Origin: Massilia aquatica
GTDB lineage: Bacteria; Pseudomonadota; Gammaproteobacteria; Burkholderiales; Burkholderiaceae_D
NCBI RefSeq assembly: GCF_011682045.1
Contig: NZ_VVIW01000006.1
Span: 186,001 to 250,000, forward strand
DNA: 64,000 nt
Reading direction: 5' to 3'
The notes under the pieces are model-generated. The model searched no databases. It was given only the letters and a program-made list of their open reading frames with translations, and was not told the DNA's origin. Of the stretch, positions 8,998 through 17,955 are shown piece after piece; positions within the stretch are counted from its first letter, which is position 1; each line of letters starts with the position of its first letter. Position numbers and translations under genes: made by a program.

Positions 8998-9918
8998 ATG
9001 TTCAAAAAGATGCACGCCGTCGCCCGCCAGGTCAGCCAGATTGTCGTCGGCAAGGATTTGCAGGTGCGCCAGGCGCTCACCTGCCTGCTGGCCAATGGCC
9101 ACCTGCTGATCGAAGACGTGCCGGGCGTCGGCAAGACCACCCTGGCGCACGCGCTGGCGATTTCGCTGGGCCTCAAGTTCAACCGCGTGCAGTTCACCAG
9201 CGACCTGCTGCCGGCCGACGTGGCCGGCATTTCAGTGTACGAACGCGAAAAGAACGGCTTCGTATTCCATCCGGGGCCGATCTTCACGCAAGTGCTGCTG
9301 GCCGACGAAATCAACCGCGCCACGCCGAAAACCCAATCGGGGCTGCTCGAAGCGATGGAAGAGCGCCAGGTGACTGCCGACGGCGTCACGCGCGCCCTGC
9401 CGGCCCCGTTTTTCGTCATCGCCACCCAAAATCCGCTGCACCAGGTGGGCACCTTTGCCCTGCCCGAATCGCAGCTGGACCGCTTTCTGATGTGCCTCTC
9501 GCTCGGCTACCCCGACGCCGCCGCCGAACGCGCGCTGCTGATGGGTGAGGACCGCCGCAGCATGCTCAAGACGCTGCCGGCGGCCATGCAGCCTGCCGAA
9601 CTGACGGTGGCGCAAAAGGCGCTGCGCGAAATCCACACCTCGGCCTCGCTGATCGACTACGTACAGGCGCTGGCGCAGGCCTCGCGCCAGAATGGCATGT
9701 TCGCCGAGGGTTTGTCGCCGCGCGCCTCGATCGCGCTGCTGCAGGCCGCGCGCGCCTGGGCCGCCATGGAAGGGCGCGACCACGTGGTGCCGGAAGATAT
9801 CCAAGCGGTGCTGGTGCCGGTGTGCGCGCACCGCCTGCGTCCCTTGAAGTCGGCGCACGGGGTGGCGCTGGCCAGCCGCGACCTGGTCCTGCAACTGCAG
9901 AAATCCGTGCCGGTGTAA
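8998..9918 (+). CDS. MoxR-family AAA+ ATPase
   Basis: The ATG at 8998 (MFKKMHAVARQVSQIVVGKD) is preferred over the longer frame because it matches the family N-terminus. The 306-aa product has Walker A GVGKTT (43-48), Walker B LLADEIN (100-106), a sensor region ending ATQNP, and the helical lid with SPRAS. MoxR ATPases act as chaperones for maturation of partner proteins. Here the gene heads a four-gene set with a DUF58 protein and a TgpA-type transglutaminase, the usual MoxR module. The next gene starts 6 bp after the stop. Confidence 0.9.
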   Translation: MFKKMHAVARQVSQIVVGKDLQVRQALTCLLANGHLLIEDVPGVGKTTLAHALAISLGLKFNRVQFTSDLLPADVAGISVYEREKNGFVFHPGPIFTQVLLADEINRATPKTQSGLLEAMEERQVTADGVTRALPAPFFVIATQNPLHQVGTFALPESQLDRFLMCLSLGYPDAAAERALLMGEDRRSMLKTLPAAMQPAELTVAQKALREIHTSASLIDYVQALAQASRQNGMFAEGLSPRASIALLQAARAWAAMEGRDHVVPEDIQAVLVPVCAHRLRPLKSAHGVALASRDLVLQLQKSVPV

Positions 9919-9924
9919 GCAGGC

Positions 9925-10938
9925 ATGTCCGACTCCGCCTTCCTGAGCCGATTCATTCCCGCCGCAGTGCGCGCCAGGGCCGACACCTGGCTGTTCCAGA
10001 AGCGCGGGGTCGATCCCGGCGAAACCTACCTGGCCCAGCGCCGCGTGTTCATCCTGCCCAGCGGGGCCGGCATGGGCTTCGCCGCGCTCATATTGACCTT
10101 GCTGATCGGGTCGATCAACTACTCGCTCGGGCTCGGTTTTGCGCTGACCTTCACCATGGGCACCTGCGCCATCGTCGATATCGTCCTGACCTATAAAAAC
10201 CTGGCGCACCTGCACCTGCGTCCGGGCCGCGCGCAGCCGGTGTTCGCCGGCGAAGTAGCGCAGTTCGAACTGCACGTGGTCAACCGCACCAGGCTGGACC
10301 GGTATGCGCTGTGGATCGACTTCATCGAAGCCGGGCAAGCGCGCCACGTGCTTGATGCGGCGGCCGGCGCCAGCAGCGCGGTGACCTTGTCGGCGCCGAG
10401 CCTCGAACGCGGCTGGCTGGCGGCGCCGCGCATCCGCCTGTCGACCCGTTTTCCGCTCGGGCTGCTGCGCGCCTGGAGCTACTGGCAGCCGGACCTGTCG
10501 GCGCTGGTCTATCCCTTCCCCGAAGAAGACGCGCCGCCGCTGCCGATGTCGGGCGTCGAGAGCGCCGATGGCCACGGCCACGCCGGCCACGACGACTTCG
10601 CCGGCATCCGCAGCTACCAGCCGGGCGACCCGATGCGCCACATGGCGTGGCGCCAGATCGCGCGGCTCGACCCGGCCGACGGCGGCCAGCTGGTGACCAA
10701 GCATTTCGAAGGCGGCGCGATCGACGAGCTGGTACTCGACTTCAATGCCATGCCCACCTTCATGAACCTGGAACTGCGCCTGTCGCGCATGACGCGCTGG
10801 GTGCTCGAGGCCGAGCAGCGCACCCTGCCCTACGCGTTCCGCATCGGCGCCATCGATTTCGAGGCGTCCAGCGGCGAGGCGCACCAGGCGGCCTGCCTGC
10901 GCGCGCTGGCCCTGCACGGACTGGGAGAAGGCGCGTGA
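9925..10938 (+). CDS. DUF58 domain membrane protein
   Basis: The 337-aa product has two adjacent hydrophobic helices around residues 47-88 followed by a soluble region. The conserved DUF58 block lies at about residues 226-250 (DFAGIRSYQPGDPMRHMAWR), followed by the VWA-like strand around ELVLDFN. DUF58 proteins are standard partners of MoxR ATPases. The stop codon overlaps the GTG start of the following transglutaminase gene by 4 bp (GTGA), so translation is probably coupled. Confidence 0.87.
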   Translation: MSDSAFLSRFIPAAVRARADTWLFQKRGVDPGETYLAQRRVFILPSGAGMGFAALILTLLIGSINYSLGLGFALTFTMGTCAIVDIVLTYKNLAHLHLRPGRAQPVFAGEVAQFELHVVNRTRLDRYALWIDFIEAGQARHVLDAAAGASSAVTLSAPSLERGWLAAPRIRLSTRFPLGLLRAWSYWQPDLSALVYPFPEEDAPPLPMSGVESADGHGHAGHDDFAGIRSYQPGDPMRHMAWRQIARLDPADGGQLVTKHFEGGAIDELVLDFNAMPTFMNLELRLSRMTRWVLEAEQRTLPYAFRIGAIDFEASSGEAHQAACLRALALHGLGEGA

Positions 10939-12977
10939 AGGCCGCCGCCAAACGCGGCGCCGTCTCCGCCAGCCGTGGCCCGGGGTTCGCACGCCTGCTG
11001 GCCCAGCTCCCGCGCGACAAGGCCGACACCCTGCTGCTGCTGGCGGCGGCCCTGATGGTGCTGGCACCCCACGCCGGCCACCTGCCGCTGTGGGTGTCGG
11101 CCCTGTGCGGCCTGACCCTGCTGTGGCGCGCCGTGGCCACCTTGCGCGGCACGCGCATGCCCTCGGCCCTGCTGCTGCTGCCCATGTCGATGGCGGCCAT
11201 GGCGGGCGTGTTCATGAGCTACAAGACCCTGTTCGGGCGCGATGCCGGGGTGGCCATGCTGGTGCTGCTGGTGGCCTTTAAAATGCTGGAGATGCACGCC
11301 CGGCGCGACCTGTTCGTGGTGATCTTCCTGTCGTTCTTCCTGGTGCTCACCAATTTCTTCTACTCGCAGAGCATTTTCACGGCCCTGATGATGATCGCCT
11401 CGATCATTGCGCTGTTGACCGCGCAGTTGTCGTTCCAGTTCACCGGCGCGGTGCCGCCGCTGGGCCGGCGCCTGTGGATGGGCGCGCGCGTGTTCCTGAT
11501 GGCCGCGCCGCTGGCGATCGTGCTGTTCGTGCTGTTCCCGCGCATCCAGGGACCGCTGTGGGGCATGCCGAGCGACGCCCAGGGCGGGCGCATGGGCCTG
11601 TCGAACAGCATGGCGCCGGGGAATATGTCGAACCTGGCGCAGTCGGACGATCCGGTGTTCCAGGTGCGCTTTCTCGATCCGCCGCCATCGAAGGCGCAGC
11701 TGTACTGGCGCGGCGTGGTGCTGGGCGAGTTCGACGGGCGCACCTGGACCAAGGTGCGGCGTGCGCCGCGCGGCGCGGCCGGACAGATTTCGATGCACGT
11801 GCGCGGGCCGGCGATCCGCTATCAGCTGACCCTGGAACCATCATCCAACAACTGGCTGTTCGCGCTCGACCTGCCCGACCGCCTGCCGGACCTGGAAGAC
11901 AATACGGCGCGCGTCTCTGACGAGCTGGAACTGTCCGCCAGTTACGCGCTCGACAAGCGCGTGCGCTACGACATGAGTTCGCATATCGACTACAGCCTTG
12001 GCGCCACCCCCGAACTGGCGGAGCGCTGGCGCTGGCTGGACCTGCCCGACGGCTTCAATCCGCAGGCGCTGCAGGCCGGCGCGGCCATCGGCCAGACGAT
12101 GCGCGATCCGGAGCAGCGCGTGCGCTCGGTATTGACGATGTTTACCGAGCAGCCGTTTTCGTACACGCTGCAGCCGCCGCTATTGGGCCGTAACTCGGTC
12201 GACGACTTCTTGTTCAAGACCCGTTCCGGCTTTTGTGAACACTACGCCAGCGCCTTCGTGGTGCTGATGCGCGCCGCCGGCGTACCGGCGCGCGTGGTGA
12301 TGGGCTACCAGGGCGGCGAATTCAATCCCATCGACGGCTTTCTGGCGGTGCGCCAGTCGGAAGCGCACGCCTGGGCCGAAGTCTGGATCGCCGGGCGCGG
12401 CTGGGTGCGGGTCGACCCCACCGCCGCCGTGGCGCCGGAACGGGTGCAGCGCGGCCTGTCGAGCGCGCTGGCGCAAAATCCGCCCGCCTTTGCCGGCCTG
12501 GGCGGGCTGCTCGGCTTGAGCGGCGAGCGCAACGCGCTGCTCGAACAGTTGCGCTTTCGCTACGACGCGATCAACAATGGCTGGAACCAGTGGGTGCTCA
12601 ACTACACGCCGGACCGCCAGAGCGGTTTGCTCGACAGCCTCAAGCTGAGCCTGGCGCACTGGCGCACCCTGGCCATCCTGGCCGCCATCGGCGCGCTGTT
12701 GCTGCTGTGGCGCGCCGTACGGTTGCGGCGCGGGACGGACCCGGTCGATGCGCTATACTCGGCCCTGTGTCGAAGGATGAGCCAGCTTGGCATGGCGCGC
12801 ACCGCCGACGAGGGCCCCAACGCCTACGCCGCCAGGCTGGCGCAAGGCACGCTGGCGCAGGACAAGATCGCCGCCGCCAGGCGCTTCCTGGCCCTCTACA
12901 GCGCCCACAAATACAGTGCCCGGCCGCCCGCTCCCGGGCTCGCTTCCACCTTGAAAAGTTTGCTGAACAACATTTAA
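10935..12977 (+). CDS. TgpA-type membrane transglutaminase (DUF3488 + transglutaminase core)
   Basis: The frame is open further upstream inside the DUF58 gene, but the GTG at 10935 overlapping its stop gives a sensible start (VKAAAKRGAVSAS) and 680 aa, the usual TgpA length. Five to six membrane helices fill residues 35-190 and another lies near 585-605. The periplasmic transglutaminase core shows the triad Cys434 (RSGFCEHYASAF), His478 (SEAHAWAEVW) and Asp494 (VRVDPTAA). TgpA of Pseudomonas aeruginosa is essential and thought to modify cell-envelope components. The TAA overlaps the ATG of the lytic transglycosylase by one base. Confidence 0.9.
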   Translation: MKAAAKRGAVSASRGPGFARLLAQLPRDKADTLLLLAAALMVLAPHAGHLPLWVSALCGLTLLWRAVATLRGTRMPSALLLLPMSMAAMAGVFMSYKTLFGRDAGVAMLVLLVAFKMLEMHARRDLFVVIFLSFFLVLTNFFYSQSIFTALMMIASIIALLTAQLSFQFTGAVPPLGRRLWMGARVFLMAAPLAIVLFVLFPRIQGPLWGMPSDAQGGRMGLSNSMAPGNMSNLAQSDDPVFQVRFLDPPPSKAQLYWRGVVLGEFDGRTWTKVRRAPRGAAGQISMHVRGPAIRYQLTLEPSSNNWLFALDLPDRLPDLEDNTARVSDELELSASYALDKRVRYDMSSHIDYSLGATPELAERWRWLDLPDGFNPQALQAGAAIGQTMRDPEQRVRSVLTMFTEQPFSYTLQPPLLGRNSVDDFLFKTRSGFCEHYASAFVVLMRAAGVPARVVMGYQGGEFNPIDGFLAVRQSEAHAWAEVWIAGRGWVRVDPTAAVAPERVQRGLSSALAQNPPAFAGLGGLLGLSGERNALLEQLRFRYDAINNGWNQWVLNYTPDRQSGLLDSLKLSLAHWRTLAILAAIGALLLLWRAVRLRRGTDPVDALYSALCRRMSQLGMARTADEGPNAYAARLAQGTLAQDKIAAARRFLALYSAHKYSARPPAPGLASTLKSLLNNI

Positions 12978-14146
12978 TGAAATTGACATCTATCTTGCTG
13001 GCACTTGCCGTGTCGGCAAGTCCCCTGAGCCAGGCTGCGCCTGCCAAAAAACCCGGCAAGAAAACTGCGCACGCCAAGGCCAAGCCGGCGCGCAAGGCCG
13101 CCGCCGTGGCCGTCCCTGCGGCTGCGGCAGCGGCTGCGGGCACGGCTGCCCAGGCCGGCGACGCCGTCGTGTTCAGCGAGTCGGAAGCGGTCAATGCCTT
13201 CGCCGACGAAGTGGCGTTGCGGCACGGCTTTCCGCGCGCCGAGCTCGATAAGCTGATCGCCCAGATCCGCTACATCGACACGGCGGTCCAGCTGGTCAAG
13301 CCGGCGCCCAAGGGCAAGCCCAAGAACTGGCAGAATTACAGCCGGGTGACGATCGAGCCAATCCGCATCCGGGCTGGCGTGGCGTTCTGGAACCAGCACG
13401 CCGCCGTGCTGGCGCGCGCCCAGGCAGAGTATGGCGTGCCGGCCGAAATCATCGTCGGCATCATCGGCGTGGAAACCATCTACGGACGCCAGACCGGGCG
13501 CTTCCGCGTGCTCGACGTGCTCGCCACCCTGGCCTTCGCCTACCCCGAGGCGCCCAACCGGGCCGCGCGCATGGCCTTCTTCCGGGGCGAACTGGAAAAC
13601 GCGCTGGTACTGGCGCGCAAGTCGAATATCGACCCGCTGTCGATGCTTGGGTCCTTTGCCGGCGCCATCGGCATGCCGCAGTTCATGCCGGGCAGCGTGC
13701 TGGCCTACGGGGTCGACTACGACAACAATGGCAGCATCGACCTGCGCGGCTCGGCGGTGGACGCGATCGGCAGCGTGGCCAGCTTCCTGGTCCAGCACGG
13801 CTGGCAGGCGAAGCAGGCCGGGCCGCTCGTGTATCCGGCCGGCGTGTCCGACGACCGTACCTGGGAGAGGTTCCTCAACCAGGGCCTGGCGGCCAAGTTC
13901 GGCGCCGAGGAATTGCGCGCGAGTGGGGTCAGCACCAGCGCGGTGTTGCCTGCGAACCAGCGTTTCGGCCTGATCGACCTGCCCAACGGTGCCGATACGA
14001 CCGAGTACCGCATCGCCACCGATAATTTTTTCGCTATTACGCAATACAACCGTTCTTACTTCTACGCCATGTCGGTGATCGAATTGGGGCGCGCCATTCG
14101 TCTCAACCGGAGCGGTCAGCCTCTTGCTTCAGCGGAAACTTTGTAA
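12977..14146 (+). CDS. mltB: Lytic murein transglycosylase B
   Basis: Starting at the ATG overlapping the previous stop, the 389-aa product begins with a signal peptide (MKLTSILLALAVSASPLSQA) and a Lys/Ala-rich linker (22-60). The slt-type fold follows, with the catalytic Glu166 in IIGVETIYGRQTG and the family block GSFAGAIGMPQFMPGS. It cleaves the MurNAc-GlcNAc bond of peptidoglycan with formation of 1,6-anhydro ends. There is no lipobox Cys in the signal peptide, so it is probably a soluble periplasmic form. Coupling to the transglutaminase suggests a shared cell-wall role. Confidence 0.9.
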   Translation: MKLTSILLALAVSASPLSQAAPAKKPGKKTAHAKAKPARKAAAVAVPAAAAAAAGTAAQAGDAVVFSESEAVNAFADEVALRHGFPRAELDKLIAQIRYIDTAVQLVKPAPKGKPKNWQNYSRVTIEPIRIRAGVAFWNQHAAVLARAQAEYGVPAEIIVGIIGVETIYGRQTGRFRVLDVLATLAFAYPEAPNRAARMAFFRGELENALVLARKSNIDPLSMLGSFAGAIGMPQFMPGSVLAYGVDYDNNGSIDLRGSAVDAIGSVASFLVQHGWQAKQAGPLVYPAGVSDDRTWERFLNQGLAAKFGAEELRASGVSTSAVLPANQRFGLIDLPNGADTTEYRIATDNFFAITQYNRSYFYAMSVIELGRAIRLNRSGQPLASAETL

Positions 14147-14617
14147 AAGAATGTAACGACTGGAGCATTTTTTGTTGCCCGATTTTTGACGCCACGCCCC
14201 GCCCGGGCGAGTCGGGCGTGTCTCCCCGACTATCCAGTCGTGCCTCATAGAAATGCCTATTGCGTTAATATACTCAGAAACATGTTGCTAATAAGCCAGT
14301 TCTGTTTAGAATTGTGCGGCGGATGCATCTAAATTGTCTTACACTTAAGTTTTCTGGGAAAACAATTAGTTTTTCGGTGATTTTGTGAGAGAATTGCAAT
14401 GCGGCTATGTTGCGATCAGACAACACAACCGACATCATTTTGTAATCTGTTATTGCTTATCGGTATTAGATTACAAAACGTTGTACAATTGTGTATATTT
14501 TTTAAAAAGTGTTACCCAAGATAAATTCGCAAGCGCACTTCGACGGTGGTAGACCAGCAGCGAGAGCTCCGCGTGTTTGACTTAGCAGCACCACTCACAA
14601 TAGGAATTATTGACATC
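14147..14617. other. AT-rich intergenic leader with large dyad
   Basis: These 470 bp between mltB and the small HTH-like gene are clearly poorer in GC than the flanks and hold no credible ORF. They contain an exact 11-bp dyad (listed separately) and promoter-like AT-rich blocks around 14480-14515, consistent with an elaborate control region for the downstream gene. Confidence 0.5.
14438..14478. promoter_or_regulatory. Long dyad, possible operator
   Basis: TTTTGTAATCT (14438-14448) is repeated exactly in inverted form as AGATTACAAAA (14468-14478) with a 19-nt spacer. It has no T run for termination and lies 140 bp upstream of the small HTH-like gene, just before promoter-like AT-rich sequence, so a protein-binding site is more likely than a terminator. 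Confidence 0.45.
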
Positions 14618-14944
14618 ATGACAAACCAAGTCGGCATTGATATGAACAGCGATTCGGACTCCGATGATCTGCTGCAATACAACCCAAATCGTCTACTTGA
14701 CACGCTGATTGAAAATCTGCGTCTCAAGAACGATGCAGCCCTGTCGCGCGCGCTGGAAGTGGCGCCGCCAGTGATCTCGAAGATCCGCCATCACCGCCTG
14801 CCGGTCGGCGCCTCCCTGCTGATCCGCATGCACGAAGTGAGCGACCTGTCGATCCGCGACCTGCGCTACTTGATGGGCGACCGCCGCAACAAGTTCCGCA
14901 TCAGCGACAAGCAGTTCAAGCCAAAAGAAGGCGATCCAGCGTAA
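14618..14944 (+). CDS. Small HTH-like DNA-binding protein, hypothetical
   Basis: The ATG at 14618 (MTNQVGIDMNSDSDSDDLLQ) is preceded by a TAGGAA ribosome site; a longer start at 14546 is less likely. The 108-aa product has an acidic N-terminus, then LDTLIENLRLKNDAALSRAL and VAPPVISKIRHHRLPVGASL. That pattern (regularly spaced residues, Ser-Lys-Ile in the recognition helix) resembles the XRE/lambda-repressor helix-turn-helix, and the tail is basic (DRRNKFRISDKQFKPK). The long AT-rich leader and dyad upstream suggest a regulated, perhaps autoregulated, gene. Its targets are unknown. Confidence 0.65.
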   Translation: MTNQVGIDMNSDSDSDDLLQYNPNRLLDTLIENLRLKNDAALSRALEVAPPVISKIRHHRLPVGASLLIRMHEVSDLSIRDLRYLMGDRRNKFRISDKQFKPKEGDPA

Positions 14945-15040
14945 TAGCGGGATCGGTCGGACCGCGTAGGTCTGCGCGCCGCAAGGCGCTGCCGGACAAG
15001 CCCGTGCCCTGCCCTGTGGGGGGCGGCGCGCGGGAAGCAC

Positions 15041-15100
15041 AAAAAACGCCTTCCACCATGAACGGGTCAGACTCGTTCATGGTGGAAGGCGTTTGTTTTT
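15041..15100. terminator. Perfect 21-bp inverted-repeat terminator between convergent genes
   Basis: Bases 15044-15064 are exactly complementary to 15074-15094 (9-nt loop), with A residues on the left flank and a T-rich right flank (GTTTGTTTTT). It separates the plus-strand HTH-like gene from minus-strand cysM and can terminate both. Confidence 0.85.
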
Positions 15101-15137
15101 GTGGGGCCGCTGCTAGCCGTCTGCGGCCCCTTGCCGC

Positions 15138-16040
15138 TTATGCCGGGAACACGCCAGTCGACAGGTAGCGGTCGCCGCGGTCGCACACGATGAAGACGAT
15201 GGTGGCGTTTTCCACCGTCTGCGAGATGCGCAGCGCGATCTCGCAGGCGCCGGCGGCCGAGATGCCGCAGAAGATGCCCTCTTCGGCCGCCATGCGGCGC
15301 GCCATCTGCTCGGCGGCGGCCTGGCTCACGCTCTCGACCTGGTCGACCCGCGCCTTGTCGAAGATTTTGGGCAGATAGGCTTCGGGCCACTTGCGGATGC
15401 CCGGAATCTGCGAGCCGTCTTCGGGCTGGGCGCCGATGATCTGGATCGCCTCGTTCTGCTCCTTGAGATACTGCGACACGCCCATGATGGTGCCGGTGGT
15501 GCCCATGGCGCTGACGAAGTGCGTGATGCCGCCATTGGTGTCGCGCCAGATCTCGGGGCCGGTCGACTCGTAGTGGGCGCGCGGATTGTCGGGATTGCCG
15601 AACTGGTCGAGGATGATGCCCTTGCCGTCGCGCTGCAACTGCTCAGCCATGTCGCGCGCGTATTCCATGCCGCCGGTCTTGGGCGTGAGGATGATCTGGG
15701 CGCCATACGCGGCCATGCTCTGGCGCCGCTCGATCGACAGGTACTCGGGCATCAGCAGCAGCATCTTGTAGCCGCGGATCGCCGCCGCCATCGCCAGCGC
15801 GATGCCGGTGTTGCCGCTGGTCGCCTCGATCAGGGTATCGCCCGGCTTGATCTGGCCGCGTTCTTCGGCTCGGCGCAGCATCGACATGGCGGCGCGGTCC
15901 TTGACCGAACCGGCCGGATTGTCGCCTTCCATTTTGCCGAGGATGATGTTGTTGCGCGCGGCCGCGTCGGCGCCCGGCAGGCGCACCAGGCGCACCAGCG
16001 GGGTATTGCCGATCGTATCTTCGATGGTCATGTAAGGCAT
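15138..16040 (-). CDS. cysM: Cysteine synthase B
   Basis: The 300-aa fold-type II PLP enzyme has the Schiff-base Lys47 in NPAGSVKDRA and the phosphate-binding loop SGNTG (75-79). The length and the MEGDNPAGSVKDRA block favour CysM over CysK. It makes cysteine from O-acetylserine with sulfide or thiosulfate. An IGNTPLVRL motif begins at residue 10. It is monocistronic, separated from the next gene by about 140 bp. Confidence 0.92.
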   Translation of the reverse strand: MPYMTIEDTIGNTPLVRLVRLPGADAAARNNIILGKMEGDNPAGSVKDRAAMSMLRRAEERGQIKPGDTLIEATSGNTGIALAMAAAIRGYKMLLLMPEYLSIERRQSMAAYGAQIILTPKTGGMEYARDMAEQLQRDGKGIILDQFGNPDNPRAHYESTGPEIWRDTNGGITHFVSAMGTTGTIMGVSQYLKEQNEAIQIIGAQPEDGSQIPGIRKWPEAYLPKIFDKARVDQVESVSQAAAEQMARRMAAEEGIFCGISAAGACEIALRISQTVENATIVFIVCDRGDRYLSTGVFPA

Positions 16041-16179
16041 GGGTTACTCTTTGCGGTTCGACAAAACATCATTCTAATCCACGGCGCCCTTGTCCGTATG
16101 AGACGGGTCAGCTTGCTGTAGTTTGGCGCTGCTAGCTGCTAGACTGAGGGATGACTATCCTCCCGGAGCCCGATCGCCC

Positions 16180-17919
16180 ATGAGCACCCTGCCCGCACCC
16201 GACTTCATTCCCGACAACAGCATCCAGGAGCGCGCCCAAAGCTCGCTGAGCAAATACGAAACGCGCCGCGACCAGATGTTCCCGGTCCTCACGCACGCCG
16301 AAATCGCGCGCCTGCGCCGCTTCGGCAAGGAAGGGCACTGGGACGACGGGCAAGCCATTTTCGAAGCCGGCGGCGGCAATCCGGGCATGATGATCGTGCT
16401 GTCGGGCCAGGTGCGCATCAGCCAGTGCGACGGCATGGGCAACAGCCACACGATTGTCGAACACGGGCCGGGCCACTTCACGGCCGACGTGGGCCAGTTG
16501 TCGGGCAGCCCGGCGCTGGTGAGCGCGCACGCGGCCGGCGCGGTCGAAGCCTTGACCATCACGCCGGAAGCGCTGCGCGCGCTGGTGGTGGCCGAGGCCG
16601 AGCTGGGCGAGCGCATCATGCGCGCACTCATACTGCGGCGGGTGGGGCTGATCGAGGCCGGCACCAGCGCCCCGGTGCTGGTCGGCCCGCCCGGCAGCGC
16701 CGACCTGTTCCGCCTGCAGACCTTCCTGACCAGTAACGGCCATCCGCACATGGTGCTCGACCCGGCCACCAGTGCCAACGCCGAAGCGCTGGTCCGCATG
16801 TACCAGCCCGGCCCGCACGAACTGCCGCTGGTGGTGTGCCCGGACGGCGTGGTCAAGAAGAATCCCAGCCTGGCCGAACTGGGATACTGCCTGGGCATGC
16901 TGCCCGACCTCGATCCGGACAAGGTCTACGACGTGCTGGTGGTCGGCGCAGGACCGTCGGGTCTGGCCACGGCGGTGTATGCGGCCTCGGAAGGCTTGTC
17001 GGTGCTGGTGGTGGAAAACCGCGCCTTCGGCGGGCAGGCCGGCGCCAGTGCGCGCATCGAAAACTATCTCGGTTTCCCGACCGGGATTTCGGGCCGCGCG
17101 CTGGCCGGGCGCGCCTTCGTGCAATCGCAAAAATTCGGCGCGCAGGTGGCCATTCCGGCGGCCGCCGACAAGCTGCTGTGCGACCAGTATCCGCTGCGCC
17201 TGTCGCTGGCCGATGGCGCTCAGGTGCAGGCGCGCGCGGTGGTGCTGGCCTGCGGGGCGCGCTACCGCAAGCCGGACCTGGCCGACCTGGCCACGTACGA
17301 AGGCTGCGGCGTGTATTACTGGGCCTCGCCGCTGGAAGGACGCCAGTGCCGGGGCGAGGACGTGGTGCTGGTCGGCGGCGGCAACTCGGCCGGCCAGGCG
17401 GCGGTGTTCCTGTCAAGCCATGCGAAGACGGTGCACATGCTCATTCGCGGGTCCGGGCTGGCGGCGAGCATGTCGAGCTACCTGATCGAGCGGATTGCGG
17501 CCACGCCCAACATCGTGCTGCACACGCATACCAAGTTGACCAGGCTCGAAGGCGACGGCCAGCGCCTGGGCGGCGTGCGCTGGCAGCATGGCGACGAGGC
17601 GGAACAAAGCCACGCGGTGCGCAGTGTGTTCCTGTTCGTCGGGGCCGATCCGAATTCGGGCTGGCTGGCCGACTGCGGCGTACAGGTCGACAAGGGCGGG
17701 TTCGTGATGACCGGGACCGATGTGATGATGGCGCGCTGCCGGGTGACCGGGCAGATGCTCAACCCGGACGGCTCGCTGCACGGGCAGCTGGAAACCACGG
17801 TGCCGGGGGTGTTTGCGATCGGGGATGTGCGGGCCGGGTCGACCAAGCGGGTGGCGGCGGCCGTGGGCGAAGGCGCGGCGGTGGTGGCGCAGCTGCATGC
17901 GTATCTGGCGGTGAAGTAA
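16180..17919 (+). CDS. Cyclic-nucleotide-binding domain fused to thioredoxin-reductase-like FAD oxidoreductase
   Basis: The ATG at 16180 (MSTLPAPDFIPDN) gives 579 aa. Residues about 35-150 form a cyclic-nucleotide-binding beta-roll (FEAGGGNPGMMIVLSGQVRI). After a glutaredoxin/thioredoxin-like linker comes the FAD Rossmann motif GAGPSG (256-261), GGQAGASARIENYLGFP, and the NAD(P)H motif GGGNSAGQAA (399-408), ending AIGDVRAGSTKRV as in TrxB. The CxxC redox pair of true thioredoxin reductases is absent; the region reads YEGCGVYYWASPLEGRQC. It is probably an NAD(P)H-dependent flavoenzyme under allosteric control, substrate unknown. Confidence 0.82.
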   Translation: MSTLPAPDFIPDNSIQERAQSSLSKYETRRDQMFPVLTHAEIARLRRFGKEGHWDDGQAIFEAGGGNPGMMIVLSGQVRISQCDGMGNSHTIVEHGPGHFTADVGQLSGSPALVSAHAAGAVEALTITPEALRALVVAEAELGERIMRALILRRVGLIEAGTSAPVLVGPPGSADLFRLQTFLTSNGHPHMVLDPATSANAEALVRMYQPGPHELPLVVCPDGVVKKNPSLAELGYCLGMLPDLDPDKVYDVLVVGAGPSGLATAVYAASEGLSVLVVENRAFGGQAGASARIENYLGFPTGISGRALAGRAFVQSQKFGAQVAIPAAADKLLCDQYPLRLSLADGAQVQARAVVLACGARYRKPDLADLATYEGCGVYYWASPLEGRQCRGEDVVLVGGGNSAGQAAVFLSSHAKTVHMLIRGSGLAASMSSYLIERIAATPNIVLHTHTKLTRLEGDGQRLGGVRWQHGDEAEQSHAVRSVFLFVGADPNSGWLADCGVQVDKGGFVMTGTDVMMARCRVTGQMLNPDGSLHGQLETTVPGVFAIGDVRAGSTKRVAAAVGEGAAVVAQLHAYLAVK

Positions 17920-17925
17920 GCGCTA

Positions 17926-17949
17926 TCGTTCCCGCGCAGGCGGGAACGA
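17926..17949. repeat. Extragenic palindrome of the GTTCCCGC type
   Basis: A 10-bp perfect stem (TCGTTCCCGC / GCGGGAACGA) with a GCAG loop lies between convergent genes. This sequence type is a common extragenic palindrome in many proteobacteria. A degraded relative occurs at 45362-45415. It may double as a weak terminator. Confidence 0.6.
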
Positions 17950-17955
17950 CGGTTA

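Noticed and set aside
10646-10934. Upstream extension of the transglutaminase gene
   Set aside because: The sequence lies inside the DUF58 gene in another frame and has Arg-rich shadow composition; the GTG at 10935 overlaps the DUF58 stop as expected.
9232-11067. Long minus-strand frame opposite the MoxR/DUF58 genes
   Set aside because: Arg/Gly/His-rich high-GC antisense shadow without family motifs.
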